Positions 23,906-36,030 are shown, counted from the stretch's first letter. The stretch: DNA of 64,000 nucleotides from Clavelina lepadiformis (GCF_947623445.1 NC_135244.1:21204860-21268859); one strand, 5' to 3'. The notes: a model not told the origin generated them from the sequence alone. Made by a program: numbers and translations.

Positions 23906-25558
23906 TGTCACGGACTTTGTTCCCACATGTTGTTACTTATCATCGTATTTTCGTTTGAAGCGAGCGTTTTTACCAATCAGCACCGTGTACGCGTTTGTTG
24001 AACTATTTTAATCACGTGTCTTGGCACCCTGGTTGTATATAAAGATTGTGCGATTTTAGGAGAGGTGAGTCTGAGTCGGCGTCTGGCTGAGACCAATAAA
24101 ATGTGGCTTTTCGAGGATCGTCGGTTTGGTTTATTAGCGTGATAACGCTACTAAGTTTCACAGTGGAAAGTGACTCACAGTTATTGGTGTCGCGGTTCAC
24201 CGTAAGCGTGAAATTAAAACCTGGCTAACTGAGCGATAAAATAATCGTTACAATTGGCGAGCGCGTCAGGATTCCACAACCGCTGAGAAGAAGTTACCTG
24301 AGAAATCATGGACCCAAGACTGTTTTTGCCACGACCATTTTACCAAAGAGGCGACGATTTGGAAAGGTTTATTTACCTGTTCAAGTCATATTGTCGCCTT
24401 ACCAACTTTCCTGAAGAAGAGAAAAAAGCATTTTTATTAGCTTCTATAGAAGAAACCTTACTTCTAGAGCTAGATGACACCGCTGTCAGGAAAGGCGACT
24501 TTGATGATCTCGTTTATCTTATCGAGCTAGCGGTGGACAGACAAAGCGCTGTGTTTAGAATGCGAAGATCCTTTTTTCGCACATGTCAGCTAGATCATGA
24601 ATCTGCTTGTGACTTTGTTTCAAAAGTGAAGACTTTGGGAAAACGAGCTTATCCTGCTGAAGATGATGAACAGGTCCTCAATTTCTTGATGTTCCTTTGC
24701 GTGGTGAAGGGCTTACGTGACCCGCAGCAAGTCATGCAACTCCCCGATCGAGTGTTCGACGAAAAAGATTTTGACGCACTTTGCAAATTCTTAATAACCC
24801 CGCAGACAGCGCTCCTAAAGTCGAACACGCCTGACTCTGAATTGACCACACAAATTAACGACGAAGATATTACAACTGAGATAGCCGACGTACTTCCTGC
24901 TAAACAAGAACTGAACCTTGCGTTGAAGTATCCAAATTCAGCGCTCTTAGTTTCTCACCCCGGATTTCCGGACAGCGTACACCAAGTTCTAGAAGACAAC
25001 GCTACAAGCTGGGAAGTGGTCGTAGCCAACGTCGTTTCCGGCAAAATGATAAGGCTTTCACTCACTACATGGAATTCACCTACCGTTGACAGTTTCGTTG
25101 ATGTTTTTCAATCATTGAGCACTTGCTGTTACCAGTTCTCTGCACTTCACCTGAGTGGAACGACTTTGAGAGACTTATCTTGGGATGTTGGGTAAAAATT
25201 ACCCAGGTGGGTAAATATTTAAGGTGGGGGGAGTGTAACGAAATTATGTCACGCGTTATTCACACTATTTTGTATTTTACCGTTTTTGTGAGTTTGTTCT
25301 CTAGCGCGTTGATTGGTTGCAATTACCGTTGTTTGTCTCACGTTTTGTGCACTTTTATCTTATCACTAATTTGGCGCCTTGCCTTTTGTGCCCTATAAAA
25401 GCCGTTCGTTAAGTGATTTGAGCAGGTCGGTTTTGGTTTTGGGTCGTAGAGGCTGTTGAATAAAATGAGTTGATTTCTTGGGTTTTACTGGTGGTGTCGC
25501 GGTTCACCGTGAATGTGGAAACTGAGCCTGGCTACACGAAAGAAAAAGTTCTGTTACA
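23906..25558 (+). mobile_element. LTR retroelement, gag only, unit 1
   Basis: Two TG...CA terminal repeats (23906-24252 and 25234-25558) are flanked by the 5-bp duplication AGCAG. Next to the left LTR is a primer-binding-like ATTGGCGAGCGCGTCAGGAT, and before the right LTR a purine tract (AGGTGGGGGGAG). One open frame (24308-25195) reads as a Gag-like protein; no protease, reverse transcriptase or integrase is present, so it depended on a partner. The two LTRs are clearly different from each other except near their 3' ends. The empty site is visible in units 2 and 3, so it inserted after they separated from unit 1. Confidence 0.88.
24308..25195 (+). CDS. Gag-like protein of the unit 1 LTR element
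   Basis: A 295-codon open frame starting MDPRLFLPRPFYQRGDDLER has the helical capsid-like composition of Ty3/Gypsy-type Gag (FIYLFKSYCRLTNFPEEEKK, then DHESACDFVSKVKTLGKRAY). No zinc knuckle is evident. It is a fossil virus-like frame, not a host gene. Confidence 0.7.
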   Translation: MDPRLFLPRPFYQRGDDLERFIYLFKSYCRLTNFPEEEKKAFLLASIEETLLLELDDTAVRKGDFDDLVYLIELAVDRQSAVFRMRRSFFRTCQLDHESACDFVSKVKTLGKRAYPAEDDEQVLNFLMFLCVVKGLRDPQQVMQLPDRVFDEKDFDALCKFLITPQTALLKSNTPDSELTTQINDEDITTEIADVLPAKQELNLALKYPNSALLVSHPGFPDSVHQVLEDNATSWEVVVANVVSGKMIRLSLTTWNSPTVDSFVDVFQSLSTCCYQFSALHLSGTTLRDLSWDVG

Positions 25559-26886
25559 AGCAGCTTACTTAATTTCGTTAACAAAGTTTGGTTGAAACTT
25601 AATTGCACTCTCTCGAAAGACTTGAAACCACTCTTAAGGTGGTTGCATAAGTTGATAAAGTAACTTTCGGGTAAAGCTTGTTCATTTGACGATCCAGAAT
25701 ACTATGAGTAAGATTAGTCTAGTTATGGAAAAAAGTTTTAGTGGTTGTGACATCATGAGTCAATCAAAACTATAACAGGGCCTAGTTAAGCCACATGAAC
25801 TTTATTCTTCAACAAATCAAAGCAAAGCACATGAAGTTTCTACAGTTTCGAACTAAGAACGCTTCCTCCACAGAGGAATGACGTAAGCAACGATGAAACA
25901 GCTACAAACAGATTACGATTCATGCAAGAGAAAACAGCATTTAAGAATTTATATTTAGTGAAAAGAAAGCATTTAAAAAAGCATCACCGACATGACTGTG
26001 AGATTGTATGGAATTGGTGCTAAATTGTGGACAAGTTATTAGTTTGAACTATGTGACGGAATAACTTAAATATTGATGTTTAATAACAATATTTTGATTT
26101 TGCTTATTGAACAATCGTTTGGATTGTTTTATTAAAAACATTCAAACATTTTGCTTTCATGGTCACATTTTTACATGGTCACATGGTCATGGTCATGGCA
26201 CATGGTTTTTTCATGGTCATATTTACATATTTTAACACAATCTCTATTATTTATTTTTCGAAGAGTGATTGCGTTCCAGTATGTGTTCTTTTATTGCTGA
26301 CTCATTCTAAAAGTTGTTTAATTTTTTCTCCATCACTCCTTTTTAAAAGCGGAATCTTACCGATTTAATAACGTTAAGTAAGATAATTAAATACAACTTA
26401 CCGATTTAATTATGCAATATTTATTGAGCTTATGTTTCATTTTTGTAGCACGATAGATAATTCCTGATATCGCTTTAGCAATTTCTCTTTGCTTGTATAA
26501 GATATTAGTTATATATTGTTTTTTTATCTTTCATCTCGGGCTGCTGACAGATCAAAATTTGCTGTATTATGTAATCGCTTTTGATAAAACTATAAGCTAG
26601 CAGCTAAAAATGTAACTTGTAGTAATTACTTATTCTACCATAGCAGTTTCTGAGTGCACGTCTTTTGCTTCGTTCTTCTCAGAAAATATTTCATTGAAAC
26701 TGTATGTATTTTTGTAGAAAATGACAAATAAAAACGTGGAAACACGTTGTGAAAAAGTTGCCCACGAAATATAGCGAGAAAGTTGCTGGAAAACCAGTTT
26801 CATATTCTCAAAAAGAGGCAAAAAACGCATTGAATGTCCCAAAGCGGTAAAAAATTCAAACTTTTGCAGAGCAATAAATTTAGGAA
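25559..26886. other. Region between gene A and gene B of unit 1, no gene seen
   Basis: It carries the empty Mutator-like site (near 25685, CATTTGACGATCC), a short CATGGTCA simple repeat near 26160-26220, and the likely 3' UTR of gene B. No supported coding sequence. Confidence 0.5.
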
Positions 26887-29800
26887 TTATTTATCACATT
26901 TCTTATGCATGCTTTCTGGGTCACAAGGCATTGGATATCTGCTGGGATCAATCCTGTTCATTTCTCGCACCAGGTAGCTGAGCGCATGTTCGCAAGATTC
27001 GGTGATGGAAGCCCAGAAATGGCAAATGTAAAGATTATCCGATAAAAGATCCCGACACTCACAATTAAAAACAAATTCCAAATTGACAAACTTCAGTAAG
27101 GGTTTGCATTTTATATTTGCTTCGTAGTACTTCACCTGCGTTTGATAAACCACAGTAAAAGCGTGTTGTCAAAACCACATAAGTCTATGATAATGACTGT
27201 TTTTAAATGGATATAAAAGTCTTTTAACTCACGTTGAATGACACGTAAGGATTTACGTTCAATCTGTGGATAAAAGGTCTCCATGATATGCAACCTGAAA
27301 AAAGAAGCCAAGATAGATTTATTTTGAAAATTTACGTAATAAGCTGTAACTATTTACTGGTTTGAATTTATGAGGTTTTTGCTATTTCGTGCACATTTTG
27401 CTAAAGTTTACCTTTTTTACAAGTTGGAGTTCTTGTTGACCAAAGACTTGTTTCATTACATCTTGTTTTGCTTGAACCCTGTTAAAGAGCAAGTTATTTT
27501 GAAATTGTTGTGGTCTTGTATAACCGTAAAAATCTTATTACTAGAAATTCGGTTTCGTTACACATAATATTCTAAGATTGGAACCATAATTGTGGTCACA
27601 TACATCAATTATTTTGTCTCCAGTGCATGAAAAATTGCAAACTGATCCAATTTTGTTATCGTCGCTGCATTTCATTTCCATGTCGTCTGGCAAAGTTATT
27701 ACAGAACATTCTGTGATAAAGGTAAAATATTATGATAAAAAATCGCATTTGTTTTACGTCAATGCAAACTATGTTATATTTTTTCAGTTTTAATTCGGCC
27801 ACTATATCTATTTTACGAAAGTATGTGTTTAAATTTTGCTGCTTTGTTTATGCATGCCAATAGAACTTATGTTACTGTTGATTTAATAAGATAAACCTAA
27901 ACAAACTTTTTAATCTAAAACGTATAACTGTAGTTTAATAGTTTGCTGACCTGAGATTGTTTGCGGTCAACATCGAGCCTTACCTTTCTTTTTGCAGCTA
28001 GGAATTCCGGAAGACCAAAGATTACCTCTTTCGCATGTTATTTCGCTAACACCCTGTTAAAAATATGACGAAACATTTTTGCTTTTTGTTACATCAAGTA
28101 AGTTTAATTATTTCGAACAACATAGCTCACTGAATACGCTTGCTTACTTGAAGTAGTGCGTTGCCGGTGCAAGCAAAGTCACAAACAGATCCAGTCTTGT
28201 AACCATTTACACATTTCATTTTCAGCCCTTGGGTTAGGTTCAAAGTTGGGCATTCTGTGAACAAATGGGATGGAAAACTGTCATTAAGGATAGCGGTGTA
28301 AGATGTAGAATATTGTTTGCTTGGATGAAGACAACGATACCGTGCGAATTTGAAATGAAAATTGGTATCATAGCAGCAGCAACTAAGAGAAACAATGGCA
28401 CCCCGATAATAAACCATCTTTGAAGGCCAGAAAATTCTAGAAAAATATTATTGCGTATTGAAAAGTGAAGTGTAACGTGTTATATAAAATAGCATGGGAA
28501 AATGGTAAGACATAAGTACTCTTAAAAACGCTTCAACTCCTACCTTTCCATTTATTATAAATTCCACGACAAAAGATGTCAGGACATTTACTAGTTCCAA
28601 AAATGTTTCCGCCACCTTTTATTTCCGCATCTATTTCAACCGAAATTTTGATAAAACTTGATTCGAATGACAATGATTTGAATATGATTAACTACGATAT
28701 GGGTCTGAGTTCAGTTAGTTGAAGCAAACTGATGTTTATAATTGGTTTTCAAGTTTATCAAAATGTTAAAACCTGACAAGAGTCGTTGATCGTCTTCTGG
28801 CAAGGATGGCCCATCTGCGTTGTTCAAGGAATATTCGCTGTTCGGTGGATAATCAATTTCTATCTGCTGGTTATCTTCACGTGGAAGCTGGGTAAGTTCT
28901 ATTTGCCCATTGTCAGTCGAGGCGCCGTTAACTGATGTGTTTACACATCCTGAGAGTTATATGGTTGGTTAATTGCAATTGTAAGTAAGAAATGTTGAAC
29001 GTAATCGATCTATAATGCGTTCAGGAGTTCTGTTGTTTAAATATGGCTTTGTCAGACAGTACCAACGTGTAAATAGTGGCGCACAAACTGATATGGGCAC
29101 AATTAATTTTAAGTTTATCTTTCAAAATGCACAAGGGAACGCTTTTTATTATTCTTTTATAATACTACATCACACTTTTGTAATCATGTAGCAATATCGG
29201 ATATAATAAGACTTGTTGACATACCTGGACATGGAAGAAGAACTTTTTCAAACGGATGCTCAAATGAGTCCAAACCAACTTTAATGCTGCTTGATTGTGT
29301 GTCTAAACGTTTTAAAACGTTTTTCTTGAAATCTCGAATTTCGTTGTTGTGAGATATTGTCGTGGTTTCTTGTATCACCATCAGTCTCTCGTGTAGTTTT
29401 TCTTTTACTGGATAAAACAGAAACGTTTGCACAATTTTCTTTTGAGTGTCATTACAACTTTTGAAAGTTATATGAAGAAATGTTTTTGGTCTACTAATTG
29501 CTAATATATGCTTATGCTATACTCTGTCTCATCACTGGACGTTTTTCTGGATTGAAGTCGTAGCATTTTTCCATCCACATTTTCAAATCCTTAAAGATCT
29601 CCAAGTTTATTTCGTTTTCTCTTTGCTTCAGCGCTAAGTCAATTTCGTCCACTTTTCTCAGGTTAGGTTTTTGTCCCCGAGATTTAATAAGCTCAACAAT
29701 GGCTGCAGATGGATTGCCACCAAATCCATTAGTTCTTGTAATGATATTAAACAAAACGATTCCAAAGCTGTGAAAATAATAGAAAGCATAAAAAACTACA

Positions 29801-30685
29801 AAATCCCACCCATAACGCTTTACTTTCAACCTAAAGTTGTGATTGTGGAACGGGTATATAGATATCAAATAATCGTGATAAACTTAAGATGAACTGTAAC
29901 AAACCTGTACACATCAGATGAAGGATCTCGTTTAGCGTTTGGATTCTTCAAAACTTCTGGCGCTGAATATAACTCTGTATGCTGTGTCGTGTGTGAGAGG
30001 AACAAAGAATCGGTTGTCGCGTTGTGCTTTGAAAAGACGTGAGTGGAGCCAAAGTCGACTATTTTTATATCCAGTTCCTCTGACAGAAGAATGTTCTGCG
30101 GTTTCAAGTCGCTGTGGATGTAAGCTCTCTTTGGATCGTGATCGTGCAAATAAAAGAGACCGTCAGCTATTTCACAGGAAAATTTAAGTCGGGGTAGCCA
30201 AGGTATGACTATCCTAGTGTCGGCCAACAAATTGTCCAAAGTGCCAGCACTTGGATATTCCAGGATAATTCCATGGCCGTGATCCCATTGAGTGAAGCCA
30301 ATATAACTGACAATGTTTGGATGATGTAGTCGCTTTAATACCTCTGTTTCCCTTTCAACGCTATGAGCAAATGAGATTAACAGTTTTTTGTTACACAACA
30401 TATAGCATTATAGATAAACACTTGTAATATAATTCCTTTCGAGCATTTACTTTTAGTTTTATGCTATAGCGTTACTCATACTTTACGCGCTTACTTTTGC
30501 AAAGCTTTGTTCGAATCACCGTTGATTGGTTTAAGGTGATAACACTTTACAGCAACCGTTTTACGAATCTTTTCAAAATAACATCTTCGCACTGTTGCGT
30601 AGCTCCCACATCCTAAAAGATCGCTCGTGTCTGAACTTGTACGAAGAGTCGATGCTTCATGTAGACTTTCTTTTTTTGTTGACAT
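26887..30685 (-). CDS. Gene B, unit 1: type II receptor kinase with sushi ectodomain
   Basis: Thirteen exons (30495-30685, 29905-30360, 29523-29767, 29225-29407, 28773-28949, 28544-28630, 28341-28436, 28148-28254, 27984-28053, 27604-27710, 27412-27478, 27233-27294, 26887-27135) sum to 2097 nt, about 698 residues, every junction in phase. Residues about 20-270 are a protein kinase: glycine loop GCGSYATV, lysine in VAVKC, IHSDLKPQN as catalytic loop (H146-S147-D148), DFG near 166-168, APE near 197-199, and PEKRP near the end. A juxtamembrane stretch and a polar tail (GQIELTQLPREDNQQIEID) follow, then the membrane segment WFIIGVPLFLLVAAAMIPIF near 450, two six-cysteine sushi domains (about 479-595), and a cysteine-rich domain to the C-terminus. 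Basic residues before the membrane segment place the kinase inside. Ligand and substrates are unknown. The start is the ATG of MSTKKESLHEAS. Confidence 0.85.
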
Positions 30686-32321
30686 TTGAAATACTTATGC
30701 CTACTGTATGTTGTCTATGTTTGTACCTATCATCTAAAAAAGAGGGCGCTGATATGATAGCACTTGTTAATGAATATGACGTGATATCAACTCACTGCAT
30801 ACTCAAAACAGGTTAAGAAATTTTAAACGATGCTTCTTATAGCTAAACCAGCAATAGTTAATCTATATTGTATCCACTGACTTAATTTTGCTTCTCTCTT
30901 TGTGGACATGATTCTTCTTAGAAATTCGAAACTTATGCTTGTCTTTATAGTCCATCTAACAATTACAAAATCGTTATCTGCTGACAGATAAACGTAGCCA
31001 GTCAAACTATTCCAATCAATTATATCTCAGTAAAAATGTCTTTTGCTTTCAGTCGTAGGCTATAAAGTGAACCGAACAAGGCAAATGAACGTGTTTGCAT
31101 CAACAATCCGGTGACAAATTTCGAGAAAAGATTTAGCTAAAAATGTGACAAGATAAAACACCCGCTGCAAGGTGAAACTTGAACCAGTGGTCTTTTGTTC
31201 AAATTGTTTTCAGTTGACCTGTTATTTAATGAAGCTCAAGTGTGACGTCGTTAGATTTTCAATAAAGGGGTTTTCAGCGTTTTTAACGTCACGGTTAAAT
31301 CTCTCATTCAGTCGTCAATCGTCAAATTTAAACGAAGTCAAATTTTCTTGCTCTGTTGTTTCCGTTAATGCTGTTTATCACTAAACCAAATCTTTATCAT
31401 CATCTAAATAACTTTTGAACCACATCTCTCGTGCATACAAAATCAGTTTCTTATATGTCTCTATTGGGCGATTTGTATCAAACCTGACACGTGACAAACA
31501 TGTGAAACAATATCTTATTACGTAAATAGAATACGCCCTCACTTCGAATAATAAAATCGGTAAAATTTTATTTTAATCCAAACGCTAATTTTTTTCCGAA
31601 ATGGTCCTTGTCAAGAATGATAGATTAAAAGTCCAACAATTGATCAAAAAACAAAACTTATATTCCGTCGATGTTTGTACACAATGAAAAAGGGCGAATG
31701 ACTGAAGATTCCACAAACAGTGAAATGTTAGCATCATTGTCACAACAACAAAATTAACAACAAAAATTGGCTGATGTTTAGCATGCAAGAAGCTCATGCA
31801 ATTTATTCAAATTCGCTTTGTTTGCAAAGATAAGACCAAAAAGAAAAACTACCCTATAAATTATTTGTTGATCTTTTCTTTCGAATAAAATAGGAACTGG
31901 AAATAACGAAACCTTTTAAAAGAGGTGGAACAACAGACTGGGGAAATTTTGATGATCTTAAAAGACAACAGCGTTGCACTTGTTTCGACTCATTCACCAA
32001 CTACAAAGCTCTAAACAAAGGCAACAGACTGGAACTAACCGAATAACAGCAAGGTCTATCAGATTGCATCTTGATTTGCGTTTCTTTGCAAAATAATTCA
32101 AACGCGCCTCACCATGAAACTCGTGAAACGTTTTTATCTTGCTTCAATTGAGTTAGACCGTTCACAGAACGTCAAATATAACAAAAGAAAATTATTGAAC
32201 GTAATATCAGTGAGATTGTTTCTGGTAAGTTTCTCGGACAGGCTTAAATTAAGCTTTCTTTGATCAGCAGTTCAATTGGAAAAAAACTCTAGTCTAAAAA
32301 GTAGATGAACAGTTCTGAGTG
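30686..32321. promoter_or_regulatory. Head-to-head intergenic region between genes B and C, unit 1
   Basis: Gene B starts leftward at 30685 and gene C rightward at 32322, so this 1.6 kb is their shared upstream region. The sequence is matched at 46104-47707 in unit 2. No core promoter element can be named with confidence. A short frame at 30850-30916 (-) resembles the start of gene B but its ATG is lost in unit 2. Confidence 0.4.
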
Positions 32322-34537
32322 ATGGCTCAAACGGAACCAATAGAACTGATTCAGCTACCACACAATAAGAAGCAACAGGAAGAAATTTACTCCCAGGGAC
32401 ACAGCGAAAATGTTGTGAAAACCCCAAGGACACAATCTGAATCAAGCGACGATGAACGACTTCTGTCAGGTTTTACCCGTTCAGTTATGACGATAAATTT
32501 TCTTCATCTCGATCCAGTAACGTTCTTATCACAGAAAATGCAATTCACTCGCCAACTTTGTACTTTTCTATAAATATTTGCTATATAACATTTTCTTTCT
32601 ATATAATTATTAGTTAGAAGCTGACATCAAATTTTGTTTCAAAAGATTCCGACCAATTTGAATGTTATCGAAAATTCTTTAATACGATTCGATGTTCTGA
32701 AATCAGTTGTCGTGGAGTTAGTCTTGCATGGAAAGGTTCGACGACACTGTCATATTTGCTATAGGTTTAAATACTGTACACTTTATAGAGAGCCTAAACA
32801 TATAGTTTTATCAGGACCATTTCAGCATCAGAAAGGTCTAATAATAATTGGAGGGATTCTTCTCTTTTTGGCTGTGGCTTCTTTGTCAGCCGTTTTTACT
32901 TCAATTTCATATCGTAGCGGTCTAAAAGGCAAGTGACATTTATAGCAGAAAAACATCTTTCGATTATTGTATGCTGGTATTGAAAAATAAAAGCAATGAT
33001 AGTTATTGTTATTGACCGTAACATTTGTCCATGTAAGCTTCTGTTCTACAAAATCTATAACCATAAATTTGATTCTGTTATCTACAAATTCGTGTTTAGT
33101 CACAGAACGTTGCCCGATGTTAAATTTAACCGACGGACTCAATGTGCAATGCACGAACGCCAACAAGATGGAATCAGTTTGCTACTTTGCATGCACAAAT
33201 GGCAAAAAACTTTCTGTAAGTGCATGGTTTGCTGCTGAATCAAATCCATTCAACATGAATAATGAAGCCATTTAAACCTTGTTGTTAAAGCAAAGACAAA
33301 TATTAAATGACAACTGGTCTACGTTAACAGGGTGGTACTCATTCGGTGTGCAACCATTCTAACCTTTGGTCGTCGGAAATTCCTTATTGTACGATAAGAG
33401 GTAAGATACATAAAAGGTAGAAAGAGAATAAGTAAGACCTAAAAAGTTTCAAAACTATGGTATCAATCAATTAATCGATTAATCAATAAATATTAAACAA
33501 TTAATCGATAAAGTGACCAGCCGAATGCTGTTCCATATAATGTAGCTATTAAAATTGTCAGGCAAAATACGACAAAATCTTTCAAATTTCACGGAAACGT
33601 TTTGAAACAAGAAAGGTTTCATACAGAAATAAAACAAACAAACCGTAAAAAGTTCCAGTTTTCAGCATGATTAGTGGCAATATTCTCACTGTAGATTGCC
33701 CGTCATTGACTTTGCCAGATGACATGGAAATAAAATGCAGCAACGACAACAAAGTAGGATCAACTTGCACTTTTGCGTGCACTGGAGACAAAATAATTGA
33801 AGTTGGTTGGAAAAAATTTTGACTTACATCTTGTTGAAGATTAAGACCTTTCTGTTATAGCAAATCATCCGGAAGAGATGGAAAAAAACCTTTGTAAAAT
33901 AACTTTTGTTAACAAACTTTAAATAAGTTTTTATTTCACAGGGAAAAACTTACACTTCGTGCAATGAATCAAATCATTGGACATCTGCACCTCCACGATG
34001 TACGCTTAAAATGTCATTAAAAATTGTATAAATGCAAGAAATATTAAACAATATCTAAAGCACTTAAGTAATGTTTTGCGACATTTTTAATCATAGATTT
34101 ATATTTCTTGACATTTTATTTATCAGGTTGCATATCATGGAAATCTTTAATGGATGACCTAAGCGTAATTCCTTTCACGACGTTAAAGGCGAGTCAAAGA
34201 TAATATGAACTGTAAAATACTTCAGTATAAACTAACAAAGCTCACGCTAAAAAAACGCGTTTTTTGTCACATGCAGGTGGATTACGCCGAAGCGCATATC
34301 AATTGCAATGTAAAGCTTATTTTCAACAACTTCGAAATTAAATATGAATGCACCTGTAAAGATGTTTTAATAGATCATTCTCAAACATGTCATTACTGGA
34401 ATTCCCCGCTAGGCTCTTGCAAGCACGCGCTCAGCTTCCTGGTGAGGGATATGAACAAGATTGATCCAGATAGGTTCCCAGTCCCTTGCGACCCAGAGAA
34501 CATGGACAAGCGATGCGACAGATCTCTTGATAAGTAA
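32322..34537 (+). CDS. Gene C, unit 1: type II membrane protein with two sushi domains, no kinase
   Basis: Nine exons (32322-32469, 32646-32735, 32815-32928, 33106-33215, 33331-33400, 33695-33801, 33942-33999, 34127-34188, 34277-34537) sum to 1020 nt, about 339 residues. Order: cytoplasmic tail MAQTEPIELIQLPHNKKQQE, linker ending SLAWKG, membrane segment LIIIGGILLFLAVASLSAVF, two sushi domains (RCPMLNLTDGLNVQC... and DCPSLTLPDDMEIKC...), and the cysteine-rich domain with GSCKHALSFLVRDMNKIDPD. Two introns appear to use GC rather than GT donors (after 32928, GCAAGT, and after 34188, GCGAGT). Exon sizes match gene B exon by exon in the ectodomain. ATG at 32322 follows GAGTG, itself acceptor-like, so an upstream exon is possible. 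Function unknown; a kinase-less partner or decoy for gene B is inference. Confidence 0.8.
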
Positions 34538-34609
34538 CTTTGTGAACATTTTACAAATCTTTCCTTTCATTGTCTTCGTGTCTAACGTTTTGTCACTGAA
34601 TGGAATTCT

Positions 34610-34705
34610 TGCATGAAATGATCATTATTTTTATGACAATGATGTTGATGATCATGATTTTTATGACAATGATGATGATGATCCCGATCTTTATGACAAT
34701 TGCGT
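34610..34705. repeat. Tandem ATGATGATC/TTTTTATGACAAT repeat after gene C
   Basis: Three copies of a unit of about 33 bp built from TTTTTATGACAATGATG and GATGATCATGA follow the gene C stop, probably in its 3' UTR. The same run follows gene C of unit 2 near 50020-50095. Confidence 0.7.
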
Positions 34706-35470
34706 AAACGTTGCTGATTTTATGTTTGTTACTTGGTTTAATAATTGTCGAAAGTTTGTAAATATTACGGTGGAATATCTTATTACAGTTTAGCGTCTAT
34801 ACTCTATAACGAATGTTTATAAACGATATAGTGGAATGCTGATATCTATTTATTGGTGACGTAATAAAACAGAAATTTTGATTTTCATCAATATAATTGC
34901 TGCTCATTCACGACATATCTTTCAAAGCGTCTGCAGGCAATAAACTCCAATTCCAAACGAATTCCTGAAATAGCCTACTAAGCTACTATTTTGTTGGTCA
35001 TTCACAGTATGCCAATGACGCATACTGACGTCACACATTAGTAGTTTGAAATGACCTTGATAAAGAATCGATGCTTAGTGGAGGCACTAAATTCTATAAC
35101 AAAGACGTCATATAATTGATTTTTTTGTCGAAGTAATGCTCGTCGTGGCGCCGCATGGGAAGCTTTAACGTCAACAGAACATCAAACTGAGCATGATGTC
35201 CGACCTTTGATATCACAGCTTTGCTTCAGCTTTCTTTGGGCACCAATCAACTTCTGTACATTAACGTCCGTTAATGAAAAACTTCTTGCCTGTGATTGGG
35301 CGACCAAGATCCAATTTTAACAGACAAGGCCGCAATAAAGAAAATAAAATTATAAAGCGTCAAAAATGACCGCTGGTCTTTCCAATGTTAAGAAGCATTT
35401 ATGACGTAACGCGACTACATGAAATGCGTAGTACGGAAATCTGTAAATCTAATGTTGAGCCATTTTCCAA

Positions 35471-35700
35471 TTGAGAGGTCTCAATTACGATGTCAGCAGA
35501 ATGCCTCAGGAAAGAATTTTAAACCAAGTCATGCTTGCTACACCAAGTGGTAGAAGATCAATGGGCCAACCAGACACCAAGTGGTATACACATATATTAC
35601 TGACCTGGCCTGGTCACGACTGGGTATTCCTTTGGCCGAACCGACAGACGTGGCGATAAAATTAATAGATTTGCAAAATTTGATTGTACGTTATAATATA
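35471..35700 (+). mobile_element. LINE 3' end fragment, unit 1
   Basis: The frame DVSRMPQERILNQVMLATPS...GRRSMGQP matches the C-terminal tail of LINE ORF2 proteins (RMPxxRI, then GRRxxGRPxxxW). The following bases, in another frame, continue LGIPLAEPTDVAIKLIDLQN, so there is a frameshift. Only the last few hundred bases of the element remain. The same fragment lies at 50867 in unit 2, so it predates that duplication. Confidence 0.65.
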
Positions 35701-36030
35701 CACAGCATTACTTGTATAAATTTCACAACATAAACTAAATTAAATATTTTGTTTGCTTGGTTACACCGATGTTTAAAATTCTTTGCCAATAAAATTTATA
35801 GTCGCTGTCAAGCCGTTTGTTAGTGATTAGGCCTACATAGAAAGATTTTTGGGGAAAAACAGTATTTTCTTGGAAAGAGTGTGTGTGACTTCAGTCATTT
35901 GTTCTTGCTCATCACTTCCCCTCTTCCTCATCACGACGCTATTGACCTAAAATTCAGCGGTTCAGTTTGTCTTGTTTTGCTATTGTAAGACATGTTGTTT
36001 AAAAATAACTGATAAATTCATAAAGTACAA

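Noticed and set aside
24012-24200. Minus-strand frame at the left LTR
   Set aside because: It lies wholly inside the LTR and is a shadow.
30823-31005. Minus-strand frame containing MSTKREAKLSQ, like the start of gene B
   Set aside because: Similarity is limited to a few residues and the ATG is not kept in unit 2, so it is not supported as an alternative first exon.
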